Assembly: GCF_016598575.1 (NCBI RefSeq)
Contig: NZ_CP066801.1
Coordinates: 5,188,501-5,252,500 of the forward strand
Reading direction: 5' to 3'
DNA: 64,000 nucleotides
Source: Streptomyces sp. HSG2
Lineage (GTDB): Bacteria > Actinomycetota > Actinomycetes > Streptomycetales > Streptomycetaceae
Shown: piece by piece, positions 8,724-16,090 of the stretch
How positions within the stretch are numbered: position 1 is the first letter of the stretch
Layout: every line of letters begins with the position of its first letter
Program-made: the position numbers and the translations under genes
The notes under the pieces: model-generated
Database searches by the model: none
Told to the model about the DNA's origin: nothing
The model's input: only the letters and a program-made list of their open reading frames with translations

Positions 8724-9142
8724 GCGAGAACCCACAGGTCAAAGCCATCCTGGAACACATCGAAACCCGCGAGCGTGAACTAGCCGACCAGGCCGGGCAG
8801 TTCCGGGACCGCATCGAGGAGCTCAGAGTGCGGCTCGGCGAGATCGACGCGGAGAGCGAGAACCTGCGCATCACCCGCAAGACCCTCCTCGCTCTCCCAC
8901 TGCCCACACCCGCCACTGAGCCGGACCGCCCCGACATCCCGGACCACCCCGCCTACCAGCAGATCCTCACCGCCCTGGCCGACGAGGGCCGACCGATGCG
9001 CGCCCGCGACCTCTGCCAGGCCCTCGACCTGCCGACCCTCCCGAAGAACACCGAAGGCATCCGCTCCAAACTGAAACGCCTGGTCAGCCGCGGCATCCTC
9101 GTCGAACCTGAACCCGGCTTGTTCACCCGCCCCGAGACCTGA
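8720..9142 (+). CDS. IS5-like accessory coiled-coil/winged-helix protein, copy 1
   Basis: 140 residues from GTG 8720, overlapping the transposase stop by four bases. Residues 5-50 form a charged coiled coil (ILEHIETRERELADQAGQFR), then a proline-rich linker, then a winged-helix-like domain from about 76 (YQQILTALADEGRPMRARDL, KLKRLVSRGIL, GLFT). The second domain is homologous to the ISKra4 accessory protein at 3100-3615. The codons for RVRL hold an internal copy of the element terminus (GAGTGCGG). It probably binds the element ends or regulates transposition; function inferred only. Confidence 0.68.
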   Translation: MSENPQVKAILEHIETRERELADQAGQFRDRIEELRVRLGEIDAESENLRITRKTLLALPLPTPATEPDRPDIPDHPAYQQILTALADEGRPMRARDLCQALDLPTLPKNTEGIRSKLKRLVSRGILVEPEPGLFTRPET

Positions 9143-9358
9143 AGGCCACCCCGAACCCACGACCAGCGGTCCTTCCCCAACCCTCAATCACGAAACGGAC
9201 AAGAGCTCACGTTCCGCACTCTCACTTCAGCCCACACCTCGCTGACCAGCGAGAACACCACCGCCTAGAGACACGCCCTCCAGGCGGACACACGCATGTC
9301 CACCCAGGTCAGGCCCCAGATTCGCCTCTCCAGACTGCCGAATTACGTCGAACCCGGG

Positions 9359-9826
9359 CCACACATCGGCCGCAGAGAAACCCCCGAACGAATTTCGCTC
9401 CAACACGACATGGCTGAGCAGCCTCTGCACAGCACCAGGATGCGGACCCGGCTCAGCGCTTAGCCGCAGGTTCCCCCAGTCGGCCACGTCGGCATCCATC
9501 GCGATGGCCAGCAACACCACACACCGGAAGGCCACGAACGAGCCGGCCAGAGGCCAGGCACGCCACCACCGCACGACATACCCAGGGGCCAACCCATGGC
9601 CGCCGACACGATCTTGTATGTGAGGCGGCACCAACAGGAGCTGCGTTAGGAGTGGAGCAGCTCGACGCACCCCCAAGTCGGCACGCCATCGCTCGAAGCG
9701 CTCCCAAGACGCCAATACCCAGCGCTGAACCGGCCAAGGAAAGGACAGAAGCACTGGGACCACGACCACCCACAGAAGGGTCGCGATGAGAAGAAGACCA
9801 ATCAGCACCTCGGGAGTCTCGCGCAT
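9359..9826 (-). pseudogene. Small membrane protein gene, 3' end removed
   Basis: From ATG 9826 the minus strand encodes MRETPEVLIGLLLIATLLWV and about 156 residues in all before it meets the IS1634 end at 9358. Two hydrophobic stretches are seen (residues about 6-28 and near 100-117, FVAFRCVVLLAIAM). A weak GGTGGG precedes the start. I do not recognise the family. Its promoter region is also hit by IS3 copy A, 25 bases upstream of the start. Confidence 0.45.
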
Positions 9827-9926
9827 CCCACCGCCAACAGCCTTGGTAACGGGGCCTTGACCCCGGATCCTGGACACCCGAGACACTTGGATCTTGAAGG
9901 TCCAGGAGAACGGATGTCCCGTGGTC

Positions 9927-10226
9927 ATGAAGCACTACCCGCCTGAGTTCAAGGCGGACGCGGTCGCGCTGTACGAGTCGCGGCCCGGGGCGACGATCAA
10001 GTCGGTCGCCGCTGATCTGGGGGTCAACCCGGAGACGCTGAGGAACTGGATCCGGGCGGCCGGTGCCGCCCGTCCCCGTGGCCGCCGCCCGGAGGGTCCG
10101 GCGGTGCCGGAGCCTTCGCTTCAGGCAGAGCTCGCCGCCGCGCGGAAGAAGATCCGCGAGCTGGAGGAGGAACGCGAGCTCCTGCGGAAGGCCGCGAAGT
10201 ATTTCGCCGGGGAGACGCGCTGGTGA
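9927..10226 (+). CDS. IS3-type OrfA, copy A
   Basis: 99 residues from ATG 9927. KHYPPEFKADAVALYESRPG and IKSVAADLGVNPETLRNWIR form the IS3 helix-turn-helix, followed by a leucine-zipper helix (AARKKIRELEEERELLRKAAKYF). It binds the element ends and is normally fused to OrfB by frameshifting. Its TGA overlaps the OrfB GTG (GTGA). No classic A-AAA-AAG slippery heptamer is visible. An in-frame TTG at 9894 would add 11 residues. Confidence 0.88.
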   Translation: MKHYPPEFKADAVALYESRPGATIKSVAADLGVNPETLRNWIRAAGAARPRGRRPEGPAVPEPSLQAELAAARKKIRELEEERELLRKAAKYFAGETRW

Positions 10227-11122
10227 ACCGCTTCCAGTTCGTCTGCGACCACCAGCGCCGATACGGCGTGAAGCGGTTGTGCCAGGTCCTGGGCATCGCC
10301 CGCTCCAGCTTCTACTACTGGCGCCGGACCGCACCGGACCGGGCGGCCCGCCGGGCGGCCGACGCCCAGCTCGCCGCACGGATCCAAACCGTCCACCGGG
10401 AGTCGGACGGCACCTACGGTGTCCCCAGGATCACCGCCGAGCTCCGCGAGGACGGTGAGCGCGTCAACCACAAGCGCGTCGCCCGCCTCATGCGCACTGC
10501 CGGTATCGCCGGGACGCGCCTGCGCCGCAGACACCGCACCACGGTCCCGGACCCGGCCGCCGCGAAGGCGCCCGACCTGATCGGCCGGGACTTCACCGCC
10601 ACGGAGCCGAACACCAGGTATGCCGGCGATATTACGTATCTCCCGCTGGAAGGTGGGAAGTTCCTCTATCTCGCCACGGTCATCGACCTCGCCTCGCGCC
10701 GCCTGGCCGGATGGGCGCTGGCCGATCACATGCGGACCGAGCTCGTCACCGATGCCCTGGACGCGGCGATACGGACCCGCGGCAGCCTCGCGGGGGCCGT
10801 CATGCACAGCGACCACGGGGCGCAATACACCAGTCGGGCCTTCGCCCACGCCTGCGCGAAGGCCGGTGTCCGCCAGTCCATGAGCGCGGTCGGCAGCTCG
10901 GCGGACAACGCGCTGGCCGAGTCCTTCAACGCGACGTTCAAGCGGGAAACCCTCCAAGGCCGCAAGAGCTGGTCCAGCGAGCGCGAAGCCCGGCTCGACG
11001 CCTTCCGATGGCTGAACCGCTACAACACCCGACGCCGCCACTCACGACTCGGACAACGCAGCCCGATCGCCTACGAGACGGCACTCGCCGCAACATCAAC
11101 TACGCTGGCTCAAGCCGCATAG
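10223..11122 (+). CDS. IS3-type OrfB transposase, copy A
   Basis: 299 residues. The rve integrase core has Asp in YAGDITYLP (about 135), Asp in VMHSDHGAQYTS (about 195) and Glu in NALAESFNATFKRE (about 230), the IS3 DDE set; the start YGVKRLCQVLGIARSSFYYW is the HTH_21 region. The frame is intact. Confidence 0.9.
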   Translation: MNRFQFVCDHQRRYGVKRLCQVLGIARSSFYYWRRTAPDRAARRAADAQLAARIQTVHRESDGTYGVPRITAELREDGERVNHKRVARLMRTAGIAGTRLRRRHRTTVPDPAAAKAPDLIGRDFTATEPNTRYAGDITYLPLEGGKFLYLATVIDLASRRLAGWALADHMRTELVTDALDAAIRTRGSLAGAVMHSDHGAQYTSRAFAHACAKAGVRQSMSAVGSSADNALAESFNATFKRETLQGRKSWSSEREARLDAFRWLNRYNTRRRHSRLGQRSPIAYETALAATSTTLAQAA

Positions 11123-11151
11123 CCCGTGTCCAGGATTCGGGGTCAAGGCCC

Positions 11152-11331
11152 ACGCGAGAGTCGACGCACTCCGGCCGCCGAGGTCTGGTCACCACCGGCC
11201 GCCGCAAGGGCAAGCGGCCGGAGAAGCTGCGCACCCAGGGCGGCTGGTCGAAGAACAGCCCGGTGTTCTGGGAGTACGTGGACGAGGGCGAGAAGTGGGA
11301 AGACAACGCAACCGAGGGGATCGGCCTGTGA
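11152..11331 (+). pseudogene. C-terminal scrap of a tyrosine recombinase
   Basis: The frame after IS3 copy A reads STHSGRRGLVTTGRRKGKRP, then LRTQGGWSKNSPVFWEYVDE, ending EGIGL. HSGRRG resembles the catalytic H-x-x-R box and GGWSKNSPVFWEYVD the C-terminal motif with the nucleophilic Tyr. The N-terminal part is missing. The TGA overlaps a following GTG. Confidence 0.5.
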
Positions 11332-11426
11332 AGAGGGAACTGTTGGGCACGCTGTGCGAGGGCACACCGCCGGTGGAGGCCCTGTTCTCCCGAAGCTACG
11401 GCGAAGTGACAAGTAGCTCCCTGTAA
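11328..11426 (+). CDS. Possible 32-residue ORF coupled to the integrase scrap
   Basis: GTG 11328 overlaps the preceding TGA (GTGA) and the frame runs VKRELLGTLCEGTPPVEALF to a TAA at 11424-11426. The overlap is the only support; no family is recognised and it may be chance. Confidence 0.25.
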   Translation: MKRELLGTLCEGTPPVEALFSRSYGEVTSSSL

Positions 11427-11725
11427 TCAGCGTGACGCTAGGTCAGGGACAGCGGGGCGGGGTCCGGGGACTTCGCCGACCTGGAGGGCGCGCGGCCGAT
11501 CAGAGGCAGCGAGCACGTGACCGAAAGCGGCCCCGGTACTGGTGTGATCGCCTAATCAACTGTCGCCAGTTCCCCGGGGGAACCCAGCCAGCTGGTCACC
11601 GACTGTGGTCGCCGGCGGCGTATCGCTTCAGGTTCTCCTGGTCTCGTTGCGGAGCCGGGTGGTGATCTTGTCGTGGTAGCCGAGCGAGTCCGCTACGACG
11701 GCGCGGGGCCGGAGAACAGCTGAGA
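11427..11725. other. Non-coding stretch with possible gene debris
   Basis: No intact gene is seen. On the minus strand a short frame around 11640-11705 reads DSLGYHDKITTRLRNE, which looks like the end of a decayed gene but is too short to name. Confidence 0.35.
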
Positions 11726-12254
11726 ATGGGGGGTGTTAACTTCCTTCCCGTGGCGGAGCACCAAGACGAGACCAGGGCGGCCTATGACGGGGTCGTCGAG
11801 CTGTATGCGTCGATGTTCGCTAATCGACTGGAGACCCAGCCGTTCGCGCGGAACATGATCGGCACCTTCGCCGAGCTGGTGCGCGGGACGGGGAATTCGC
11901 GGGTGGCCGACGTCGGCTGCGGGCCCGGACATCTGACGGCCATGCTGCACGACCTGGGGCTGGATGCCTTCGGGCTCGACCTCTCCCCGGCCATGGTCGA
12001 CCACGCCCGGCGGGCCCATCCGGCGCTGAAGTTCGACGAGGCCCGGATGGAGGCCCTCCCAGTTGAGGACGGCGCGCTCGGCGGCGTGCTGGCCCACTAC
12101 TCGATGATCCACACCCCTCCTGGGGAACTACCCGCGCTGCTCGCCGAGCAGGCGCGTGTCCTGGCACCAGGGGGCTTGCTCCTGGTTTCGTTCTTCGCGA
12201 CCGACGGGCCCGAGCCGGTCCGCTTCGACCACAAGGTGACACCCGCCTATAGCT

Positions 12255-13764
12255 CAAGGCCGTGAAGTTAGGGTTCGGGAGCCGACGTCAAGATGTCGAT
12301 GCTGATGGTGGCCTTGTACGTGTGGCGGTCGACTTTGATGCTCTTGTAGGCGTATCGGGACAAGGGCCGTTTGACCGCGCGGGGGCCGAGGCGGATTCGC
12401 CGGGCGGGCATGAGAGTGCCCAGGACCGCGTGCCCGATCGCGCCGACGAGGTCGATGACGGTGTCGGCGATCACGCCTTGAGCCTGGACGATCTGGTCAC
12501 GGGCGGTGTTCAGGGCGATGGAGAAGCTGCATCGGTCGGGATCGGCGCCGGATGCCTGGGCAGCGTCGGCTATGGCGATCCGGATCACCTGGTAGGCGGT
12601 CAGGAGAGCGTAGATCTCCTGGGCGATGCCGGGCCAGGTCCGAGAGCGCAGGACGCGTCGGCCGAGCATCGATTTCTTGATCTCGAAGTAGGCCGATTCC
12701 ACTTCCCAGCGCTCGTGATAGAGCCTGACCAGGTCGAATGCCGGGTGGGTGCGATGGTCAAGGAGCGTGGTGGCCAGCCGGTAGGCGCCGGTGCGGCGGC
12801 CCGCGCTGGTGGCGATGGTGATCTCGCAGATGATGACGCGGACCTCGATGTCACCGATCCTGGACAGGAACGAGCCGTCCGCAAAGACGGCCAGGACGGG
12901 CGGCTTGCGTCCCGAGGAGAGACGGGCGAGGAAGTCCGCTCCGGCGCCGGCGACGGTCGTCAGGAACGGATTGGAGGAGAATCCCCGGTCCAGCAGGACG
13001 ATCATGTCGTTGGTCAGGGAGCGTGCCAGGCGGCGGCCCAGGACGGACTCGCCGGGCTTGCGGGGCCCGAAGACCGCGTCGATGACCGCGCGGGTGCCGC
13101 AGGCGACCAGGGCCACCAGCATGACCTGCGGGTATCCCGAGGCGGCGGTGTACTGGTTGGACCCCTTGCCCAGCTTGGCGCGGACCGCTTCGTCGTCGGC
13201 GACGTCCAGGTGGGTACCGTCGATCGCGACGACGAGCAGGCCCTTCCAGCGTGCTCCGGTCGTACGGATCGCGGAGACGGGTCCGCGCAGGACGTCGAAC
13301 AGGGCTCGCATCGGGCGCACGCCGAGCCGGCAGCGGGCGTGCCACAGCGCGGTCGCGGTCACTTTCACCAGGGGCAGCCCCACCAGGGCGCCGGTGAGCT
13401 TGCGCCATACCTCGCGATAGCCGCAGTCTCGAACAGGGCTGCGGCCAGCAGCAGGTAGACAATGACCCGCGCGGGCAGTTTCCGCAGCCGTTGCTGGACC
13501 GTTCCGCACTCGACAAGCACGGCATCGACCAGCTCGAACGGAACGATCCGGGTCAACTCACCTAAGTGACCCGGGGCATAGAGTCCTTCGGCCACCTTGA
13601 CGACACGCGTGATGGCAGACTGTCCGGACAGCGGAGCCTCCGGTGAGTGAACGGTTGTCTTGGTCGACTGCCAGTTCTACCGGGGCTCCGCTTCTTGCGT
13701 CTCCCGAACCCGCAGATCACAGCCCTATCGACAACCCAGCCCGGACCGTAACTTCACGGCCTTG
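12255..13764 (-). mobile_element. IS4-family element (1510 bp)
   Basis: Perfect 16-bp terminal repeats CAAGGCCGTGAAGTTA (12255-12270) and its complement (13749-13764) are flanked by the 10-bp duplication GCCTATAGCT (12245-12254 and 13765-13774). A 9-12 bp duplication is typical of IS4. It interrupts the methyltransferase gene. Confidence 0.92.
12268..13595 (-). pseudogene. tnpA: IS4-family transposase, frameshifted
   Basis: From GTG 13595 the start GHLGELTRIVPFELVDAVL is the IS4 N-terminal domain. DDE residues appear in VAIDGTHLDV, VLLDRGFSSNPF and YHERWEVESAYFEIKKS. Near 13430 the frame shifts: LFET continues as out-of-frame sequence, while GYREVWRKLTGAL resumes in the next frame, so one base seems lost. 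Otherwise about 440 residues would be encoded. Confidence 0.82.
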
Positions 13765-13978
13765 GCCTATAGCTGGCCGGCGGACCGGTTCGCCGAGCTG
13801 CTGGCCGGGGCCGGGCTCGTCACGTTCGCCCGGCTGCTCCACGACCCGGCCTCCGAGCGGGGCTTCCTCGACGCCCACTTGCTGGCCCGCCTCCGCTAGA
13901 GCATGGCCTTCTACTGGTGGGCTCGCGTATTGGCCCCGAAGTCCTAGCTCAGACACCAGCCGCAAAGTGGCGGGGCGA

Positions 13979-14860
13979 TCAGGTGCTCACTGCCGTTGTC
14001 TGCTCGTCGTGTTCGCGGAGCATCCGCATGACGGTGGCGGGGGAGGGGTGGCGGCCCTTCTTCGCGCCCTTGGTGATGACGAGCCGGGACGCCATCTCGC
14101 GCAGGCTCAGGCCCGTCTCCCGCAGGTGCAGCGCCATCGCCAGCATGTCACCGTCGGTCACCTTCATGCCGCCGATGGTCTTGCCCTTGGTGCGGGCGGT
14201 TTCGTGCCCCTCCAGCGTCTTGTCCCGGATGTAGTCGCGCTCCGCCTCCGCCATGGCGGCGAAGAACGCGAACAGGGCCGCTCCGTACCCGGCAGGGTCA
14301 TGTCGGCCTTGGAGCGGGCCGGTCAGGAACTCCAGCTCGATGCCCGCGTCGCGCAGTTCCTCGGCGACCTTCAGCAGTTCCAGGGCGCCGCGGCCGAGGC
14401 GCTTCATCTCGTGCACGACCAGGGTGACCTTCGCGCCGAGGGCCCGGTACTCCCGGGCGGCGTCCAGCGCGGCCTTCATCTCGGGGCGTTCGCGGACCCG
14501 GGTGCTGATGCGCTCCTGGAACAGCCGGTGGACGTTCGCTGCGTTGAGGGCGTCGATCTGGGACTGGATCTCCTGCTGTGTGGTGGAGACGCGGGCGTAG
14601 CCGATGCGGATCTCGGCGTCGAGCGCGGGGCGGGCCGACGTCGGGGCCGGCAGTTCCCGCCAGGTGGCCCCAGGGTGGCGGACGGCCGGGGTGGCGACGC
14701 GCAGCTCGGAGCGGAGCGAGGGCACGGCCTGGAAGCGGGCGGTGTGGTAGCTGACGGCCACTTTCCCGGCCGACGTTCGGCACGGCGAGCCCGCCGGCGC
14801 CCGGCAGGTCGACATCGGGCAGGGGTGGGCCTCGACGAGGAGGTGCGGAGCGGTGTCCAT
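13979..14860 (-). CDS. tnpR: Serine resolvase of a Tn3-type transposon, copy 1
   Basis: 293 residues. The N-terminal extension carries CPMSTCRAPAGSPCRTSAGK with paired cysteines, a zinc-ribbon-like start shared with the second resolvase (31258-32133). The catalytic domain begins IGYARVSTTQQEIQSQIDAL (nucleophilic Ser), continues VHEMKRLGRGALELL and AAMAEAERDYIRDKTLEG, and ends in a helix-turn-helix (LSLREMASRLV). It resolves cointegrates at the res site just upstream of its start. Confidence 0.9.
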   Translation of the reverse strand: MDTAPHLLVEAHPCPMSTCRAPAGSPCRTSAGKVAVSYHTARFQAVPSLRSELRVATPAVRHPGATWRELPAPTSARPALDAEIRIGYARVSTTQQEIQSQIDALNAANVHRLFQERISTRVRERPEMKAALDAAREYRALGAKVTLVVHEMKRLGRGALELLKVAEELRDAGIELEFLTGPLQGRHDPAGYGAALFAFFAAMAEAERDYIRDKTLEGHETARTKGKTIGGMKVTDGDMLAMALHLRETGLSLREMASRLVITKGAKKGRHPSPATVMRMLREHDEQTTAVST

Positions 14861-14867
14861 GCCTCCA

Positions 14868-14985
14868 CTGTTTCACGAGTCCGTTTCACCAATCAAGAGC
14901 TTGGAAACGGCCAATGAAACACTCCCCGACGTGATCCCCAAGGTCCGCGCGCGGTGTTGAAACAGGGACCACCTATGAAACGCCA
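14868..14985. promoter_or_regulatory. Probable res site of resolvase 1
   Basis: Between the resolvase start and the next gene lie repeated half-sites: GTTTCA at 14870 and 14883, GAAAC at 14904, TGAAAC at 14915, TTGAAAC at 14957 and TGAAAC at 14976. Inverted pairs spread over about 118 bp match the three-subsite layout of Tn3-family res sites and would also carry the resolvase promoter. Confidence 0.65.
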
Positions 14986-15056
14986 CAGCAGGTTTCCCGA
15001 AGCCTCGCCACCCAACGACGGACTGAGCGGGTACCACGCACAGCCATCGGCCGGTG

Positions 15057-16007
15057 TCAGCTGTCCATGCCGCCTGCGAAGGGCATCGTCTGCCAGCGGT
15101 CGACGGCAGGCTTGAGGTACTCCATCAGCTCGGGAAGCTGTGGGACCAGCGTGAGAGTGGCGACAACTCGCAGCATGCCCAGGGCGTTGACGAAGCCCAG
15201 GACCTCCTCATCGAGCGGCCTCGTGCCGTTGCGCTGCGCGCCGCGGTTGTAGGCGGATTCGTGCTCGGGTCCGAGAGCGGCCAGGTCCCACTCGACAGGC
15301 CCCAGGGTGACGAGTTCGAAGTCGGCGTACAGGTTGCCGTCCACCCCGGAGAAGATGTTCGCGGGCGGGGAGTCGCCATGGATGGGCTGGAGACCGATGC
15401 CCGGGAACCGGGCCTCAAAGGCCGCGCGTGAGCGCACGAGGGGTTCCAGGAGCTGCCACTCGCGGCGGGCACGGTCCAGCTCGGCCGCACCGATCAGGGC
15501 GGGGTGCTGGTGGAGCCGGGCGAGGCTTTCCGCGATGAACCGCGGATCGGCCGCGGACAGATAATCCAGGCGGCCGGGGTAGGTGCGCATTGCGGCGTGC
15601 AGGTCGGCGACGCTTTCGGCGTTCGCCACGTAGTCGGGTTCCGTGTCCCGGTCCTCCGGGACGAAGGGCCAGAACGTCATGGAGAGACCGCCGCGCTGCA
15701 CGGGCTCCCGCGGCACGAGCGGACTGGGCACGATCACGGGGATTCCCTGGTCGGCCAGCCAACGTGTCACGTCCAGTTCGTCCTGCTGGCGGCGCGCGAG
15801 GGCGGCCAGATCTTCTGGGTGCGGCAGGACAGTGGGAATCCGGGCCACGACCGGCGAGGGCGCCAGGTGTACGACGACGGAGAAGACGTCGTGGAGCACC
15901 GTGGGGTCGGTGATGGTCAGTCCGAGCTCGCGCCCTGCCACGAGGGCCGCTTCGACGGCGGCGGAGGTGCGGGCGGCGACTTGCTGTGGTGTCAGGAAGG
16001 TGGTCAT
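15057..16007 (-). CDS. APH-fold phosphotransferase, possibly antibiotic resistance
   Basis: 316 residues. The kinase-like fold is shown by VVARIPTVLPHPEDLAALAR (nucleotide-binding lobe), the catalytic loop IHGDSPPANIF (HGD...N) and the following ADFELVTLGPVEWDLAAL, where FE stands near the usual metal-binding D. Many relatives are aminoglycoside, macrolide or viomycin kinases, but the substrate cannot be read here. It lies in line with the ABC-F gene and the resolvase, 83 bases after the ABC-F stop, so it may be co-transcribed with ABC-F. Confidence 0.78.
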   Translation of the reverse strand: MTTFLTPQQVAARTSAAVEAALVAGRELGLTITDPTVLHDVFSVVVHLAPSPVVARIPTVLPHPEDLAALARRQQDELDVTRWLADQGIPVIVPSPLVPREPVQRGGLSMTFWPFVPEDRDTEPDYVANAESVADLHAAMRTYPGRLDYLSAADPRFIAESLARLHQHPALIGAAELDRARREWQLLEPLVRSRAAFEARFPGIGLQPIHGDSPPANIFSGVDGNLYADFELVTLGPVEWDLAALGPEHESAYNRGAQRNGTRPLDEEVLGFVNALGMLRVVATLTLVPQLPELMEYLKPAVDRWQTMPFAGGMDS

Positions 16008-16090
16008 GACTCTATCGTTTCCGTGGGTCTTCTGGCTGTTGGGCAGGTCGGGGTGAGCGCCGTTCGTGGCAGAGGAGGGCCCGACGGGGG

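Larger units (their letters stand above)
7792..9221 (+). mobile_element. IS5-family element, copy 1 (complete, 1430 bp)
   Basis: Terminal repeats start GAGTGCGGTATGTG on the left and, complemented, GAGTGCGGAACGTG on the right. It encodes a DDE transposase and a translationally coupled accessory protein. Copies with clean duplications elsewhere (TTA at 44436, TGA at 50434) show a 3-bp T-N-A target, consistent with an IS5-family subgroup. Here the left neighbour is TGA plus the mini derivative and the right neighbour is TCA, so the compound 7393-9221 appears to occupy a single TCA site. Confidence 0.88.
5544..9358 (+). mobile_element. IS1634-like element, copy 1, interrupted by IS5-like DNA
   Basis: Left end CCTGGGTTCGACGTAATTCG begins at 5544; the right end, the complement of CCCGGGTTCGACGTAATTCG, finishes at 9358. 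The inside matches the complete copies at 19724-21705 and 53892-55877. An IS5-like compound (7393-9221) sits in it, flanked by TCA on both sides; without the insert the length is 1983 bp against 1986 bp for copy 3. The outer flanks AGAGA and CCACA do not match, unlike copies 2 and 3, so this copy has probably recombined with another or lost a neighbour. Confidence 0.85.
9852..11151 (+). mobile_element. IS3-family element type a, copy A (1300 bp)
   Basis: Ends are GGGCCTTGACCCCGGATCC and, complemented, GGGCCTTGACCCCGAATCC. A 3-bp duplication ACG (9849-9851 and 11152-11154) brackets the element, as expected for IS3. It carries orfA and orfB. Three further copies lie at 24486, 41593 and 53344. 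Confidence 0.92.
11726..13899 (+). pseudogene. SAM-dependent methyltransferase split by an IS4-family element
   Basis: Two pieces, 11726-12254 and 13775-13899, join in frame once the element and one copy of the 10-bp duplication are removed, giving about 217 residues. Motif I ADVGCGPGHLTAML and the following GLDLSPAMVDHARRAHP are the class I methyltransferase SAM-binding loop; HTPPGELPALLAEQARVLAPGGLLL is the later strand. The C-terminal piece reads SWPADRFAELLAGAGLVT and ends LLARLR. The substrate is unknown. Confidence 0.82.

Noticed and set aside
7937..9142. A 401-codon plus-strand frame spanning the IS5-like transposase and accessory gene
   Set aside because: Only its last third is the real accessory protein. 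The upstream part is the transposase read out of frame; the GTG at 8720 with GTGA overlap is the proper start.
14868..15000. CRISPR-like or iteron repeats (GTTTC/GAAAC)
   Set aside because: The motifs are only six bases, irregularly spaced and inverted; position before the resolvase gene makes a res site the simpler reading.
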